Below the pieces are notes generated by a model. That model had not been told where the DNA came from. It worked only from the letters and a program-made list of their open reading frames with translations, and did not search any database. A stretch of 64,000 nt of DNA from NCBI GenBank assembly GCA_029862005.1, contig JAOTYD010000019.1, forward strand, positions 1 to 64,000, written 5' to 3'. This document shows positions 43,850-52,665 of this stretch, in pieces. The position numbers were made by a program, and so were the translations under genes. Source of the DNA: Gammaproteobacteria bacterium (lineage in GTDB: Bacteria; Pseudomonadota; Gammaproteobacteria; GCA-001735895). Every line of letters starts with the position of its first letter. Within the stretch, counting starts at the first letter, position 1.

Positions 43850-44060
43850 CTAATCCTCCAACTAATTGATTTTGATAAATATTATTATTCGAAAACGGTT
43901 GTAATTGCTAGCCGTCAAGGTTAGGGAATAACGGTGCGATGGTCAACCAAATGACAGGTATTCAATATCAATTTTAACCGGACATGCACTAAAGCCGATT
44001 TGCATTCGGATGCCCGGTGAGGTTTGATATGTCTCCCGCCATGGACCGTAACGAAAGTCG

Positions 44061-44693
44061 ATGCCTGATCAGGATAACCAGCAATCTAAGTACGATTTGA
44101 TGCAGCAGCAACACAGTGTTGACGCGCTGGAAGTTGCGATTGGCAAACAGGTGCGCACGTCGCGCAAGCGACTTAACCTGACCGTGGCCGCGCTCGCCAA
44201 GCAGGCGCAACTATCGACCGGGATGCTGTCAAAGATTGAAAACGGTCAGACATCGCCGTCGCTGGCGACGCTGACTTCACTCGCCAATGCGCTGCAGGTG
44301 CCAGTGACTTCGTTCTTTCGTGGTTACGAGGAACAACGCGACGTAACCTACATCAAGGCCGGCGAAGGTTTGTCGATCGAGCGTCGTGGTTCGGGTGCCG
44401 GGCACCAGTACCAGCTGCTCGGGCACACTATTGGCAAGCCCTATAATATTGAACCCTACCTGATTACGATCGACGATGAGTCGGAAGTGTTTCCTGTGTT
44501 TCAACACGCCGGAACCGAGCTGATTTACATGCTGGAAGGCCGGGTTACTTACCGCCACGCCAACAAAACCTACACACTCGAGCCGGGTGACACCCTTTTC
44601 TTCGATGCCGAGGCCTCGCATGGTCCGGATGAGATACAAAAATTACCCTGTCGCTACCTTTCGATTATCGTTTCGGAGGCAACAAGCATCTAA
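44061..44693 (+). CDS. XRE-cupin regulator of the second mgs-type operon
   Basis: A 210-residue regulator with an N-terminal HTH (IGKQVRTSRKRLNLTVAALA, then STGMLSKIENGQTSPSLATL, residues about 30-75) and a C-terminal cupin (HAGTELIYMLEGRVTYRH near 150, EPGDTLFFDAEASHGPDE near 175). It is divergent from tmm and 101 bases upstream of the mgsA-like gene. A perfect palindrome directly after its stop codon is its likely operator. It is a paralogue of the regulator encoded at 14178. Confidence 0.9.
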   Translation: MPDQDNQQSKYDLMQQQHSVDALEVAIGKQVRTSRKRLNLTVAALAKQAQLSTGMLSKIENGQTSPSLATLTSLANALQVPVTSFFRGYEEQRDVTYIKAGEGLSIERRGSGAGHQYQLLGHTIGKPYNIEPYLITIDDESEVFPVFQHAGTELIYMLEGRVTYRHANKTYTLEPGDTLFFDAEASHGPDEIQKLPCRYLSIIVSEATSI

Positions 44694-44694
44694 A

Positions 44695-44715
44695 TTGTTT
44701 CCTGGTAGGAAACAA
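44695..44715. promoter_or_regulatory. Perfect operator palindrome before the second mgs operon
   Basis: TTGTTTCCT and AGGAAACAA form nine-base perfect arms around GGT. It sits immediately upstream of a TTGACA box, between an XRE-cupin gene and the operon it presumably controls. Confidence 0.75.
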
Positions 44716-44728
44716 AATTTCATTTCAG

Positions 44729-44757
44729 TTGACAGCTTAAGCCCGCTTCAGTAAGCT
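44729..44757 (+). promoter_or_regulatory. Probable promoter of the second mgs operon
   Basis: A consensus -35 box TTGACA (44729-44734) is followed after 17 bases by a weak -10 candidate TAAGCT (44752-44757), 37 bases upstream of the mgsA-like start codon. The palindrome lies directly upstream of the -35 box. Confidence 0.5.
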
Positions 44758-44794
44758 CAATCGGTTGATAAATCCTGGTCCAGGAGTGTATGAC

Positions 44795-45703
44795 ATGTGC
44801 GGTATAGCGGGTATTTTATACAAGCAGGCGGGCACCCATGAAATTGGCAAAACGCTGCTCGACATGCTCGACGGTTGCCAGCATCGCGGCCCGGACAGCA
44901 CGGGTTTCGCATTGTATGGTGAAGAGAAGGACCAACTTCAACTGCGTTTTATCGTTCCGACTGAGACGGCAGCGCGACAGAAGGCGATCGATAATATTGC
45001 TTCGTTGCTGGCACGTTACGATGCGACCATAGAATCTGAACAATCGGTTGGCTGCTCTTATCAGATCGCGGTCAATTTCGAAGGTGATTTGCTTGATTTC
45101 ACCAAGCATATAGAGGAACACGCCAAGCTGGTTTCGGTGGGCCACACGCTCGATATCATCAAGGATGACGGCACCGCGCACGAACTCGACGAGATTTACC
45201 AGGTTGGCGATGTCAGGGGTACCCACGGCATCGGTCACGTGCGCCTCGCCACCGAGTCGGCGGTGCGGCCCGAGGCTGCACACCCGTTCTGGGCGACCGG
45301 TTTCGAGGATATCGCGATCGTACACAATGGCCAGATTACCAATTACTGGAAGATGCGCCGTCGCCTGGAACGCCGGGGTTTCACCTTTCATACCGACAAC
45401 GATAGCGAGCTGGTCGCGGTTTATCTCGCCGACAAGCTTGAACAGGGCGAGACCCTGGACAGCGTGCTTAAAACCGCGATCGATGATCTCGACGGCACCT
45501 TTTCATTCCTGGTATCGACTCCGAATGAAATCGGTTATGCCAAGGACAATCTGGCGGCAAAACCGATGGTGTTGTACGAAACCGATGACATGATCGCAAT
45601 CGCCTCCGAGGAAGTCAGCCTGAACCGGCTGTTTCCCGGCCAATCCATCAATTCCACCGAACCGGCGCCGGGGACCCACCAGACATGGTCACGATCGATT
45701 TAA
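44795..45703 (+). CDS. MgsA/GlxB-like glutamine amidotransferase subunit (second copy)
   Basis: A 302-residue class II amidotransferase-like protein. I begin it at ATG 44795 (MCGIAGILYK) so that Cys2 becomes the N-terminal nucleophile; AGGAG lies about 8 bases upstream. GPDSTGFALYG, GHVRLATES and IVHNGQITNYW are conserved as in the copy at 31175, and the overall layout is the same. It opens a compact operon with the fusion protein at 45685, overlapping it by 19 bases. Presumed substrate is a gamma-glutamylalkylamide, by analogy with N-methylglutamate synthase; glutamine itself is possible. Confidence 0.8.
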   Translation: MCGIAGILYKQAGTHEIGKTLLDMLDGCQHRGPDSTGFALYGEEKDQLQLRFIVPTETAARQKAIDNIASLLARYDATIESEQSVGCSYQIAVNFEGDLLDFTKHIEEHAKLVSVGHTLDIIKDDGTAHELDEIYQVGDVRGTHGIGHVRLATESAVRPEAAHPFWATGFEDIAIVHNGQITNYWKMRRRLERRGFTFHTDNDSELVAVYLADKLEQGETLDSVLKTAIDDLDGTFSFLVSTPNEIGYAKDNLAAKPMVLYETDDMIAIASEEVSLNRLFPGQSINSTEPAPGTHQTWSRSI

Positions 45704-47661
45704 GCCAGGTCAGCATCACCGAGGCAAACGAGCAGATCTGCGCCTACGGGCGCGATCGCCTCGATGTTGAAATCATAAATCCCGATGCGCGCCACAATAT
45801 CGGCGTTGGCCTGGTCGAACCGATCACGGTGCACGTTAAGGGCTCCGCCGGCTATTTTTGTGGTGGCCTGTCTGACGGCGCGCATTACGAGATCGAGCAC
45901 AATGTGGGCTGGGCCGTGGGCGACAATATTTACTCCGGCTCGGTCGTAGTCGGTGGTAACGCCGGCGCGATCCCCGGGGTCGCGATCCGCGGCGCAGAAA
46001 TTGTCGTGCGCGGCAACATGGGCAGCCGTGCCGGGCAGGTCATGAAGGCCGGCACGTTGTGCTGTGGTGGTAACGCTGCCTTCATGTCGGGTTACATGAT
46101 GTATGGAGGGCGCATCATCATTCTCGGTGACGCCGCTGCCAAGGTGGGACAGGACATGAGCGCGGGTGAAATTTTCGTCGGTGGCAAGATCGAAAGCCTC
46201 GGCAACGACACCATGATCGTCGACATGGAATCCCACGAACGCGATGACCTCATGGAATTCCTCGAGCGCTACAAGCTTAAATTTAACGGTGACTTCACCA
46301 AGGTAGTCAATGCCGGCAAGAAACTGCGTTATGCCAATGTCGAACCGCGCTCCCGGCCGCAACCTTTCTTCGTCTCGTCGAAGTCCAGCAACTATTGGAA
46401 TTCTAAAGTGCAGGAAGATATCTGGATCAAGGGCGAGGTCGGGCGCTACCGCATTCGCGGTTACGGCGCATCCAAGCCGGTACCGCATCTGAATGACATC
46501 GCTTTTACCAGGGACATTTCCACGGTTGCGCCGAATCCCGATGAATTAACCGACATCAACCTCAAAACAACGGTCGGCGGGCGCTTCGGCGCCAGGCCGC
46601 TGAGCCTGTCGATGCCGGTCATGATTGCGCCGATGAGTTTCGGTGCACTGAGCCGCAAGGTCAAGATCGCACTCGCACGCGCCTCGCGCTTGTCCGGCAT
46701 TTCGGAAAATACCGGCGAGGGCGGTATGCTCGACGAGCAACGCGCCGAGGCCGACCAGTTGATCTTCCAGTGCCTGTCAGGCCGGCTCGGCTGGAACGTC
46801 AAGGACATGCAGCGCGCCGATGCAATCGAGATTTATATTTCGCAGGGTGCCAAGCCGGGTCTCGGCGGCCAGTTGATGGCGAAGAAGGTTACCCCGGAAC
46901 TGGCGGCGATTCGCGGTATCCCGGTGGGTATCGACCTGCGTTCACCGTCGCGCCACCCGGACGTGCTCGGTGCCGATGACCTCGTCATCAAGCTGCAGGA
47001 ATTTCGCGAAGCGACTTTTCACAAGGTGCCGATCGGCATCAAGATGGGTGCGGGCCGCGTCAACGACGATATCAAGATCGCCTACAAGGATGGTTTCGAC
47101 TTCGTTGAACTCGATGGCCTGCAGGGGTCCACCGGCGCCGCCAGCACCGAGGTGCTCGAAAACGTTGGCATCCCGACCCTGTCTGCGGTGCAGGAAGCGG
47201 TCGACGGCCTCAATGAAATTAATGCCGGCGACGACATGAACCTGGTCATGATGGGTGGTATCAAGGATGGCGTCGACGTGATCAAGATGCTGGCGCTGGG
47301 CGCCGATTGTACCTCAGTCGGCACCGCGGCGATTATCGCTGGCGGCTGTATCGCCTGCATGCAGTGCCACGTGGGTACCTGCCCGGTTGGCATTGCCACC
47401 CAGGATCCGGTGCACGAGGCACGCTACGACCTCGATCGCCAGGCGATGAATATCCACCGTTACCTCGAATCGCTACGCTGGCAAATTGCCGCGATCACGA
47501 AGGCGCTCGGTTACGATGACGTGCACCGGGTAAACCGCGGCGACCTGGTCGCACTGACACCGGAGGCAGCTGATATCACCAGCCTGCCGTATGCGCCCGA
47601 ACACAAGGAAACCCGGCGACCGCTGACCGGTCTCGAACTACTGGACCGGAAAGCCGGATGA
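45685..47661 (+). CDS. Fused MgsB-MgsC-like subunit (GltB helix + FMN/FeS barrel)
   Basis: A 658-residue natural fusion of two subunits that are separate at 32101-34306. Residues about 1-225 are the GltB C-terminal beta-helix domain (GYFCGGLSDGAHYEIE, GNAGAIPGVAIRGAEIVVRGNMGSRAG). Residues about 240-658 are the FMN-binding glutamate synthase barrel with PMSFGALSRKVK, GEGGMLDEQ, KMGAGRVNDD, DGLQGSTGAA and the cysteine motif CMQCHVGTCPVG near 558-569. The domain order is reversed relative to GltB itself, where the barrel precedes the helix. All catalytic motifs are intact. The stop overlaps the next start by four bases (ATGA). Confidence 0.82.
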   Translation: MVTIDLSQVSITEANEQICAYGRDRLDVEIINPDARHNIGVGLVEPITVHVKGSAGYFCGGLSDGAHYEIEHNVGWAVGDNIYSGSVVVGGNAGAIPGVAIRGAEIVVRGNMGSRAGQVMKAGTLCCGGNAAFMSGYMMYGGRIIILGDAAAKVGQDMSAGEIFVGGKIESLGNDTMIVDMESHERDDLMEFLERYKLKFNGDFTKVVNAGKKLRYANVEPRSRPQPFFVSSKSSNYWNSKVQEDIWIKGEVGRYRIRGYGASKPVPHLNDIAFTRDISTVAPNPDELTDINLKTTVGGRFGARPLSLSMPVMIAPMSFGALSRKVKIALARASRLSGISENTGEGGMLDEQRAEADQLIFQCLSGRLGWNVKDMQRADAIEIYISQGAKPGLGGQLMAKKVTPELAAIRGIPVGIDLRSPSRHPDVLGADDLVIKLQEFREATFHKVPIGIKMGAGRVNDDIKIAYKDGFDFVELDGLQGSTGAASTEVLENVGIPTLSAVQEAVDGLNEINAGDDMNLVMMGGIKDGVDVIKMLALGADCTSVGTAAIIAGGCIACMQCHVGTCPVGIATQDPVHEARYDLDRQAMNIHRYLESLRWQIAAITKALGYDDVHRVNRGDLVALTPEAADITSLPYAPEHKETRRPLTGLELLDRKAG

Positions 47662-50174
47662 AACTGAACGACGCTGACTACCAGTTCTCGATCACCGCGA
47701 CACCGGATCTCGATGACGATACCAACGATATCCATTTCGTGCCGGCACCGTGCCAGGTGGCCTGCCCGATCGGCACCGATGCGCCGTCCTACATTGCCTA
47801 CATCTGGGAAGGCAAGAACGAGGAAGCGCTGGAAGCCATTACCGCGACCAACCCGTTCAGCGCGATCTGCGGCCGTGTATGCGATGCGCCCTGTGAGCCT
47901 GCCTGCCGCCGTGCCGATAGCGACGGTGCAATCGCGATCCGCAACCTCAAGCGTTACGTGCTCGAAGCTCTCGGTCCCGGATTTGCGCTGCCACCGGTCG
48001 AGGTTACCCAGGACAAGTCCGTTGCCATCGTCGGCGCCGGCCCGGCCGGACTGACCGCCGCGCATGACATTGCCGAAGCCGGCTACGAGGTGCACGTTTA
48101 CGAGGCCACCGACAAGCTCGGCGGCATGATGTACTGGGGTATTCCGCGCTTTCGCCTACCTGAGTCGGCCATGCAGCAGGATATCGATCGCATGCTGGCG
48201 CATTGCCCCGGCATCAAGATTCATCTCAACAGCGCGCTCGGCGAACAGGTATCGCTCGATGAACTGAAGCAAAAGCATGACGCGGTGCTGTTATCGATCG
48301 GCGCTTTCGTCGGCAAGCCGATGGGTATTCCCGGTGAAAAAGCACCCTTCGTCGAAGACGGCGTCAGCTTTTTATACCGCGTGAATGACGGTGAGCGCCC
48401 GACCTTGCCGGAAACCGTGCTCGTCATTGGTGGTGGTGATGTCGCGATGGATGCCTGCCGCGTAGCCAAACGCCTGCCGGGTGTCAAGCAGGTCAAGGTT
48501 ATCTACCGTCGCGACTTCGAAGCCATGCCGGCGCGGCGCGAGGAACTGCACGGCGCAATCGACGAAGGCATCGAGGTGGTATACAACACGCAGCCAGTCG
48601 AGGTCATCGACGGCAAGGCGCTGCGTTGCGTGCGCACCGAGCTGGGCGAGCCCGATGAGGACGGTCGTCGCCGACCGATTAATATCGCGGGTTCCGAGCA
48701 CGATATCGAGTGCGGACTGGTGATCGCCGCGGTCGGACAGAAGGCCGAAAACGACGAACTCGACGCCCTCGGAATGATGGACTGGGATCGCGTCAGAACC
48801 GAGCTCGAGGGCATGCAAACCACGGATGCAAAGGTGTTTGCGGCCGGTGACGGCGCTTTTGGCGGCTCGACCATCGTCGAGGCCATGTACCAGGGCCATC
48901 GCGCCGCCTATTACATCAAAGCCCATCTCGAGGGTAACGACAAGCCACTGCCATACCGCACCCCGTACCGCACGCGGCGGGTGCCGATTTGCAACGATCC
49001 GGCCTGGGAACTGAATCCCCGGGTCGACCAGAAATTTCATGGACTCGGTCAGATTCCGATCGAGTTTCCCGAGATCGAATCAACCTATACCGCCGACGAG
49101 GCGAAGTTCGAAGCCGCGCGCTGTTTCCGCTGCGATGCCGAAACCGGGTCAGCGGATTACACCGTGACCAGCCGCGAGTCGATTTTCGCGATGTCGCGCG
49201 TCACACCAAAAGACGTCGAGCTAGAAGCCAGTATCCTGCAGGGGCGCCTGGAAAACCGCGACAATCCGTTTGGCGAAGATCACGAGGCCACGCTCGATGA
49301 CCTGGTATTTCTGCCGGCGAACCTGTCGCGCCTGGTGATCGATCCCTACCGCGAGGACTGTAAAACCGCGACCGACCTGGGTGCAATCAACAGCCTGCAG
49401 CTCGATATTCCATTTGCGGTCACTGGTCTCGATCATGCCCCGGATGAAATCCGCGATGCCTATGCCAGCGCCATAGCGCAACATGGCGCCGCCTATATTG
49501 GAGTTGCACCGCTCGGCGGGGATGCCCGGTGGATACAGATTGCCGACGGCGACGCCGATGCCGCGGCCGACGCGGTCGTGTTCAGGGCTGACCCGGCGCT
49601 GAAGGCAGGCAAGGTAACCAGGGCAGTGGAAGCTCAACCGACCGGCCTGCTGGTCGACAGCCACAACCTCGCACAGGCGCTGCCGTTTGCGCTGTTGCAG
49701 GAACTCGATTTTCTGGTGCTCGATGCGGGTGACGGCCTGCCGGAAATTGCTTCCGAACTGACCAGCGCACCCGATATTTCGATTTTAAACCACGCGGTCA
49801 GCCAGCTGCGGGCGATGAACCGGGAAGAAGATATCGACCTGGTTTATTTCGGCGGTCTGCGCACCGGCACCGATAGCGCCAAGATGCTTGCGTTGGGCGC
49901 CAATACCGTGGTCATCGGTGCGGCTGCGGCGATCGCACTCGGCGCCGATATTGCCGCCGGTGAGCCGCTCTTCAATGCCGACCTGAAGCGGGATGATCGC
50001 GAGGAGCGCAGTTACAACCTGCTGCAGGCATTCAATGCGGAAGCCGCGATGATGGCGCGCTGCACCGGCAAAACCAACGTACACAACCTCGAGCCCGAGG
50101 ATCTGCGCGCGATCACGATCGCGGTATCGCAAGCGGCGGGCGTGCCCATGGCGGGAAGTTTGAATCAGCATTGA
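47658..50174 (+). CDS. GltD-like oxidoreductase fused to a degenerate FMN barrel
   Basis: An 838-residue protein. Residues 1-480 are a glutamate synthase small-subunit type reductase: cysteines CQVACP near 32 and CGRVCDAPCEPACRR near 71-85 for FeS clusters, the FAD site VAIVGAGPAGLTAA near 122, the NADPH site VIGGGDVAMDA near 256 and AAGDGAFGGSTIVEAM near 395. Residues about 540-838 align with MgsC (LDDLVFLPANLSRLVIDPYRED, VYFGGLRTGTDSAKMLALGA, CTGKTNVHNLEPEDL). They lack the [3Fe-4S] cysteine motif and the GEGGM and GGTGAG segments, so this half is probably catalytically dead and structural. It likely supplies NAD(P)H electrons to the fusion subunit encoded just upstream (4-base overlap). 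Confidence 0.8.
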   Translation: MKLNDADYQFSITATPDLDDDTNDIHFVPAPCQVACPIGTDAPSYIAYIWEGKNEEALEAITATNPFSAICGRVCDAPCEPACRRADSDGAIAIRNLKRYVLEALGPGFALPPVEVTQDKSVAIVGAGPAGLTAAHDIAEAGYEVHVYEATDKLGGMMYWGIPRFRLPESAMQQDIDRMLAHCPGIKIHLNSALGEQVSLDELKQKHDAVLLSIGAFVGKPMGIPGEKAPFVEDGVSFLYRVNDGERPTLPETVLVIGGGDVAMDACRVAKRLPGVKQVKVIYRRDFEAMPARREELHGAIDEGIEVVYNTQPVEVIDGKALRCVRTELGEPDEDGRRRPINIAGSEHDIECGLVIAAVGQKAENDELDALGMMDWDRVRTELEGMQTTDAKVFAAGDGAFGGSTIVEAMYQGHRAAYYIKAHLEGNDKPLPYRTPYRTRRVPICNDPAWELNPRVDQKFHGLGQIPIEFPEIESTYTADEAKFEAARCFRCDAETGSADYTVTSRESIFAMSRVTPKDVELEASILQGRLENRDNPFGEDHEATLDDLVFLPANLSRLVIDPYREDCKTATDLGAINSLQLDIPFAVTGLDHAPDEIRDAYASAIAQHGAAYIGVAPLGGDARWIQIADGDADAAADAVVFRADPALKAGKVTRAVEAQPTGLLVDSHNLAQALPFALLQELDFLVLDAGDGLPEIASELTSAPDISILNHAVSQLRAMNREEDIDLVYFGGLRTGTDSAKMLALGANTVVIGAAAAIALGADIAAGEPLFNADLKRDDREERSYNLLQAFNAEAAMMARCTGKTNVHNLEPEDLRAITIAVSQAAGVPMAGSLNQH

Positions 50175-50231
50175 TCTGTCATTAGAATTACCGGCCAAGA
50201 CATAACCATAATATCCGAAGGGGGCTAAAAA

Positions 50232-51548
50232 GTGGCTAAAGATCTAGAAGCGATTGCGAAATCCAAAAAAATAAAATATTTCCTGGTGAGCTGGGTTGAC
50301 CTGTTTGGTGTGTTGCGCGCCAAGTTGGTACCGGCACGCGCCATCAAGGGCATGCAGAAGGACGGCGCCGGGTTTGCCGGATTTGCCGCATGGCTCGATA
50401 TGACGCCGGCACATCCGGACATGTTTGCGGTTCCCGATCCTGACAGCCTGATCCAGTTGCCCTGGAAGCCTGAAATTGGCTGGGTTGCAGGGGATCTGTG
50501 GATGGACGGCAAGGAAGTAGAGGCTTCGCCGCGCGTCGCGCTCAAGCGTCAGCTGGCCAAGGCTAGCCGCAAGGGATACCGTATGAAAACCGGGGTTGAA
50601 TGCGAGTATCACTTGATCACGCCCGATGGCGAAAACATTGCCGACAGCCATGACACCCAGCCCAAACCCTGTTACGACCAGCTCGCATTGATGCGTCAGT
50701 ACCCGGTGGTTGGCCATATCTGCGACTGTATGCTCAAACTCGGCTGGAATCCGTATCAGAATGATCACGAGGACGCCAATGGCCAGTTCGAAATGAACTG
50801 GGATTACGACGATGCCCTGAAAACTGCCGACAAGCACGTGTTCTTCAAGTTCATGGTCAAATCGATTGCCGAAGAGCACGGCATGCGCGCGACCTTCATG
50901 CCCAAGCCGTTCAAGCACCTGACCGGTAACGGCTGTCATGCGCACGTGTCGTTGTGGGATCGCGCCGGCAAGAAAAACCTGTTCGAGACCAATCGCAAGG
51001 ACCCGCGCGGGCTGGGCTTGTCGCCACTGGCCTACAAGGCGCTCGGCGGTATCATGCATTCTGCCTCTGACCTGGCCGCGATTTTCAACCCGACCGTAAA
51101 CAGCTACAAACGTATCAATGCACCGCGCACCATGTCCGGCGCGACCTGGTCGCCGAACGCCGTCACCTATGCCGGCAACAACCGTACCCACATGATCCGC
51201 GTACCTGAGGACGGACGTTTCGAGCTGCGCCTGATGGATGGTGCGGCAAATCCTTACCTGTTGCAGGCGGGCGTGCTGATGGCGGTACTCGATGGTATCG
51301 ACAACAAGCGCGATCCGGGAGAGCCGACGCATCTCAATATGTACGAAGAAGGCCATCGCGCCAAGAGTCCGCGCATGCTGCCGCTGAACCTGCTCGATGC
51401 GATCAGGCAATTCGATAAAAACAAGGTCGTCCGCGAAGGTCTTGGCGATGAGCTGGTCGATGCCTACGTCAAACTCAAGATGCAGGCCTGGGATAGCTAT
51501 GCAACGCACCTGAGTAGCTGGGAACGCGAAAACACGCTCGATTGCTAA
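50232..51548 (+). CDS. glnT: Type III glutamine synthetase GlnT / gamma-glutamylmethylamide synthetase
   Basis: A 438-residue glutamine synthetase of the GlnT class; characterised gamma-glutamylmethylamide synthetases (GMAS) of methylotrophs and roseobacters belong here. Motifs are GVECEYHLI near 118, NDHEDANGQFEMNW near 177, GNGCHAHVSLWD near 237, NPTVNSYKRI near 295 and FELRLMDGAANPYL near 336. N-terminal FLVSWVDLFGVLRAKLVPA and LDMTPAHPDMFAVPDP are class-typical. Translation begins at GTG 50232 after SD AAGGGGG. Place in an operon with mgs-type subunits and 6 kb from tmm supports methylamine ligation to glutamate; plain glutamine synthesis cannot be excluded. Known in methylotrophs as gmaS. 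Confidence 0.85.
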   Translation: MAKDLEAIAKSKKIKYFLVSWVDLFGVLRAKLVPARAIKGMQKDGAGFAGFAAWLDMTPAHPDMFAVPDPDSLIQLPWKPEIGWVAGDLWMDGKEVEASPRVALKRQLAKASRKGYRMKTGVECEYHLITPDGENIADSHDTQPKPCYDQLALMRQYPVVGHICDCMLKLGWNPYQNDHEDANGQFEMNWDYDDALKTADKHVFFKFMVKSIAEEHGMRATFMPKPFKHLTGNGCHAHVSLWDRAGKKNLFETNRKDPRGLGLSPLAYKALGGIMHSASDLAAIFNPTVNSYKRINAPRTMSGATWSPNAVTYAGNNRTHMIRVPEDGRFELRLMDGAANPYLLQAGVLMAVLDGIDNKRDPGEPTHLNMYEEGHRAKSPRMLPLNLLDAIRQFDKNKVVREGLGDELVDAYVKLKMQAWDSYATHLSSWERENTLDC

Positions 51549-51583
51549 GCGCATTATTCTAGACACTCGTTTTCAAAAGCCTG

Positions 51584-52492
51584 ATGTTTACCAGTCTGAG
51601 CCTGAAAGCACGGGCCAGCCTGGCCTGTGCCTATAGCGGCGTCGCCTGGGGTCTTTTCTGGATTCCGCTACGGGGCATGGACAACGCCGGGGTGACCGAT
51701 GCCTGGGCCACGGTGCTGTTCTACGGTATACCGTTGCTATTGTTTTCTCCGTGGATATTCAGGAACTGGCGACGCATTACCAGCTGTGGCTGGCAGCTGC
51801 ATTTCATCGGTATCACAACCGGGGTTGCGCTTGCGTTTTACTCCAACGCGCTACTCTATACCGAGGTCATTCGGGGGTTGGTGCTGTATTACACGACCCC
51901 GGTCTGGTCGTTGTTACTGGCCCGTATCGTACTTGGGGAAACGATAACCGCACCGCGGGTTCTGGCCATTGCATTTGGTTTGGCCGGCATGCTGGTAATG
52001 TTCGGGATTGATGTCGGTTTTCCGTGGCCGAGAAACACAGGTGACTGGATGGCGTTGATTGGCGCCGTCGGTTGGGCGGTAGCGGCGGTATTGCTGCGCA
52101 AGGATGATGGCAGTCGCAGCATGGAAATATGTTCGGTCTATTTTTTCTACGGCGTCATCGCCGCGATTGTAATGGCGATATCACCGATGGCCGGTGAAAT
52201 CGAGATGCCAGACTGGTCTGTCGTTGTCGATGTCCTGCCCTGGGCATTGCCAATCGCAGTTATCGTAATTCCCGGTGCTTACGCGGCTTTCTGGGGTGCG
52301 CCGCACTTGAACCCCGGAGTAGTTGGTTTACTGTTCATGACGGAACTCAGCGTGGGTGGGATTACCGCTGCGATATGGGCCAACGAACCGCTCGGCGTGC
52401 GCGAACTGACTGGAATCGGGTTAATCACGCTTGCGGGCTTGAGTGAATTTATCTATACGCCGATGCGCCGGGCGTTATGGCGCGATAGCTAG
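51584..52492 (+). CDS. EamA/DMT-family transporter
   Basis: A 302-residue drug/metabolite transporter with about 10 membrane segments and two EamA repeats, the first ending near VLGETITAPRVLAIAFGLAGMLV and the second near ANEPLGVRELTGIGLITLAGL. It follows glnT by 35 bases and is probably the last gene of the operon. Export of an amine, amino acid or a pathway intermediate is possible; the substrate is unknown. Confidence 0.85.
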   Translation: MFTSLSLKARASLACAYSGVAWGLFWIPLRGMDNAGVTDAWATVLFYGIPLLLFSPWIFRNWRRITSCGWQLHFIGITTGVALAFYSNALLYTEVIRGLVLYYTTPVWSLLLARIVLGETITAPRVLAIAFGLAGMLVMFGIDVGFPWPRNTGDWMALIGAVGWAVAAVLLRKDDGSRSMEICSVYFFYGVIAAIVMAISPMAGEIEMPDWSVVVDVLPWALPIAVIVIPGAYAAFWGAPHLNPGVVGLLFMTELSVGGITAAIWANEPLGVRELTGIGLITLAGLSEFIYTPMRRALWRDS

Positions 52493-52665
52493 CTAATCGG
52501 CACGCGATTTGCCTCTGATATGTCGCTTTCGAGATACTTTCGCATCTTGCCAGCCCCTATGATATTGCGTCCTGAAATCCAGTGAGCCATCAGCTTTCTG
52601 GGATTGAGGCATGTCGGTGCACAGTGCTGCATCGACCCGTTTGTTTCCATGATTTGGAGAAAATA

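Noticed and set aside
50244-51566. Long 440-codon open frame antisense to glnT
   Set aside because: Shadow of the strongly coding glnT; the sense frame has all catalytic motifs of glutamine synthetase.
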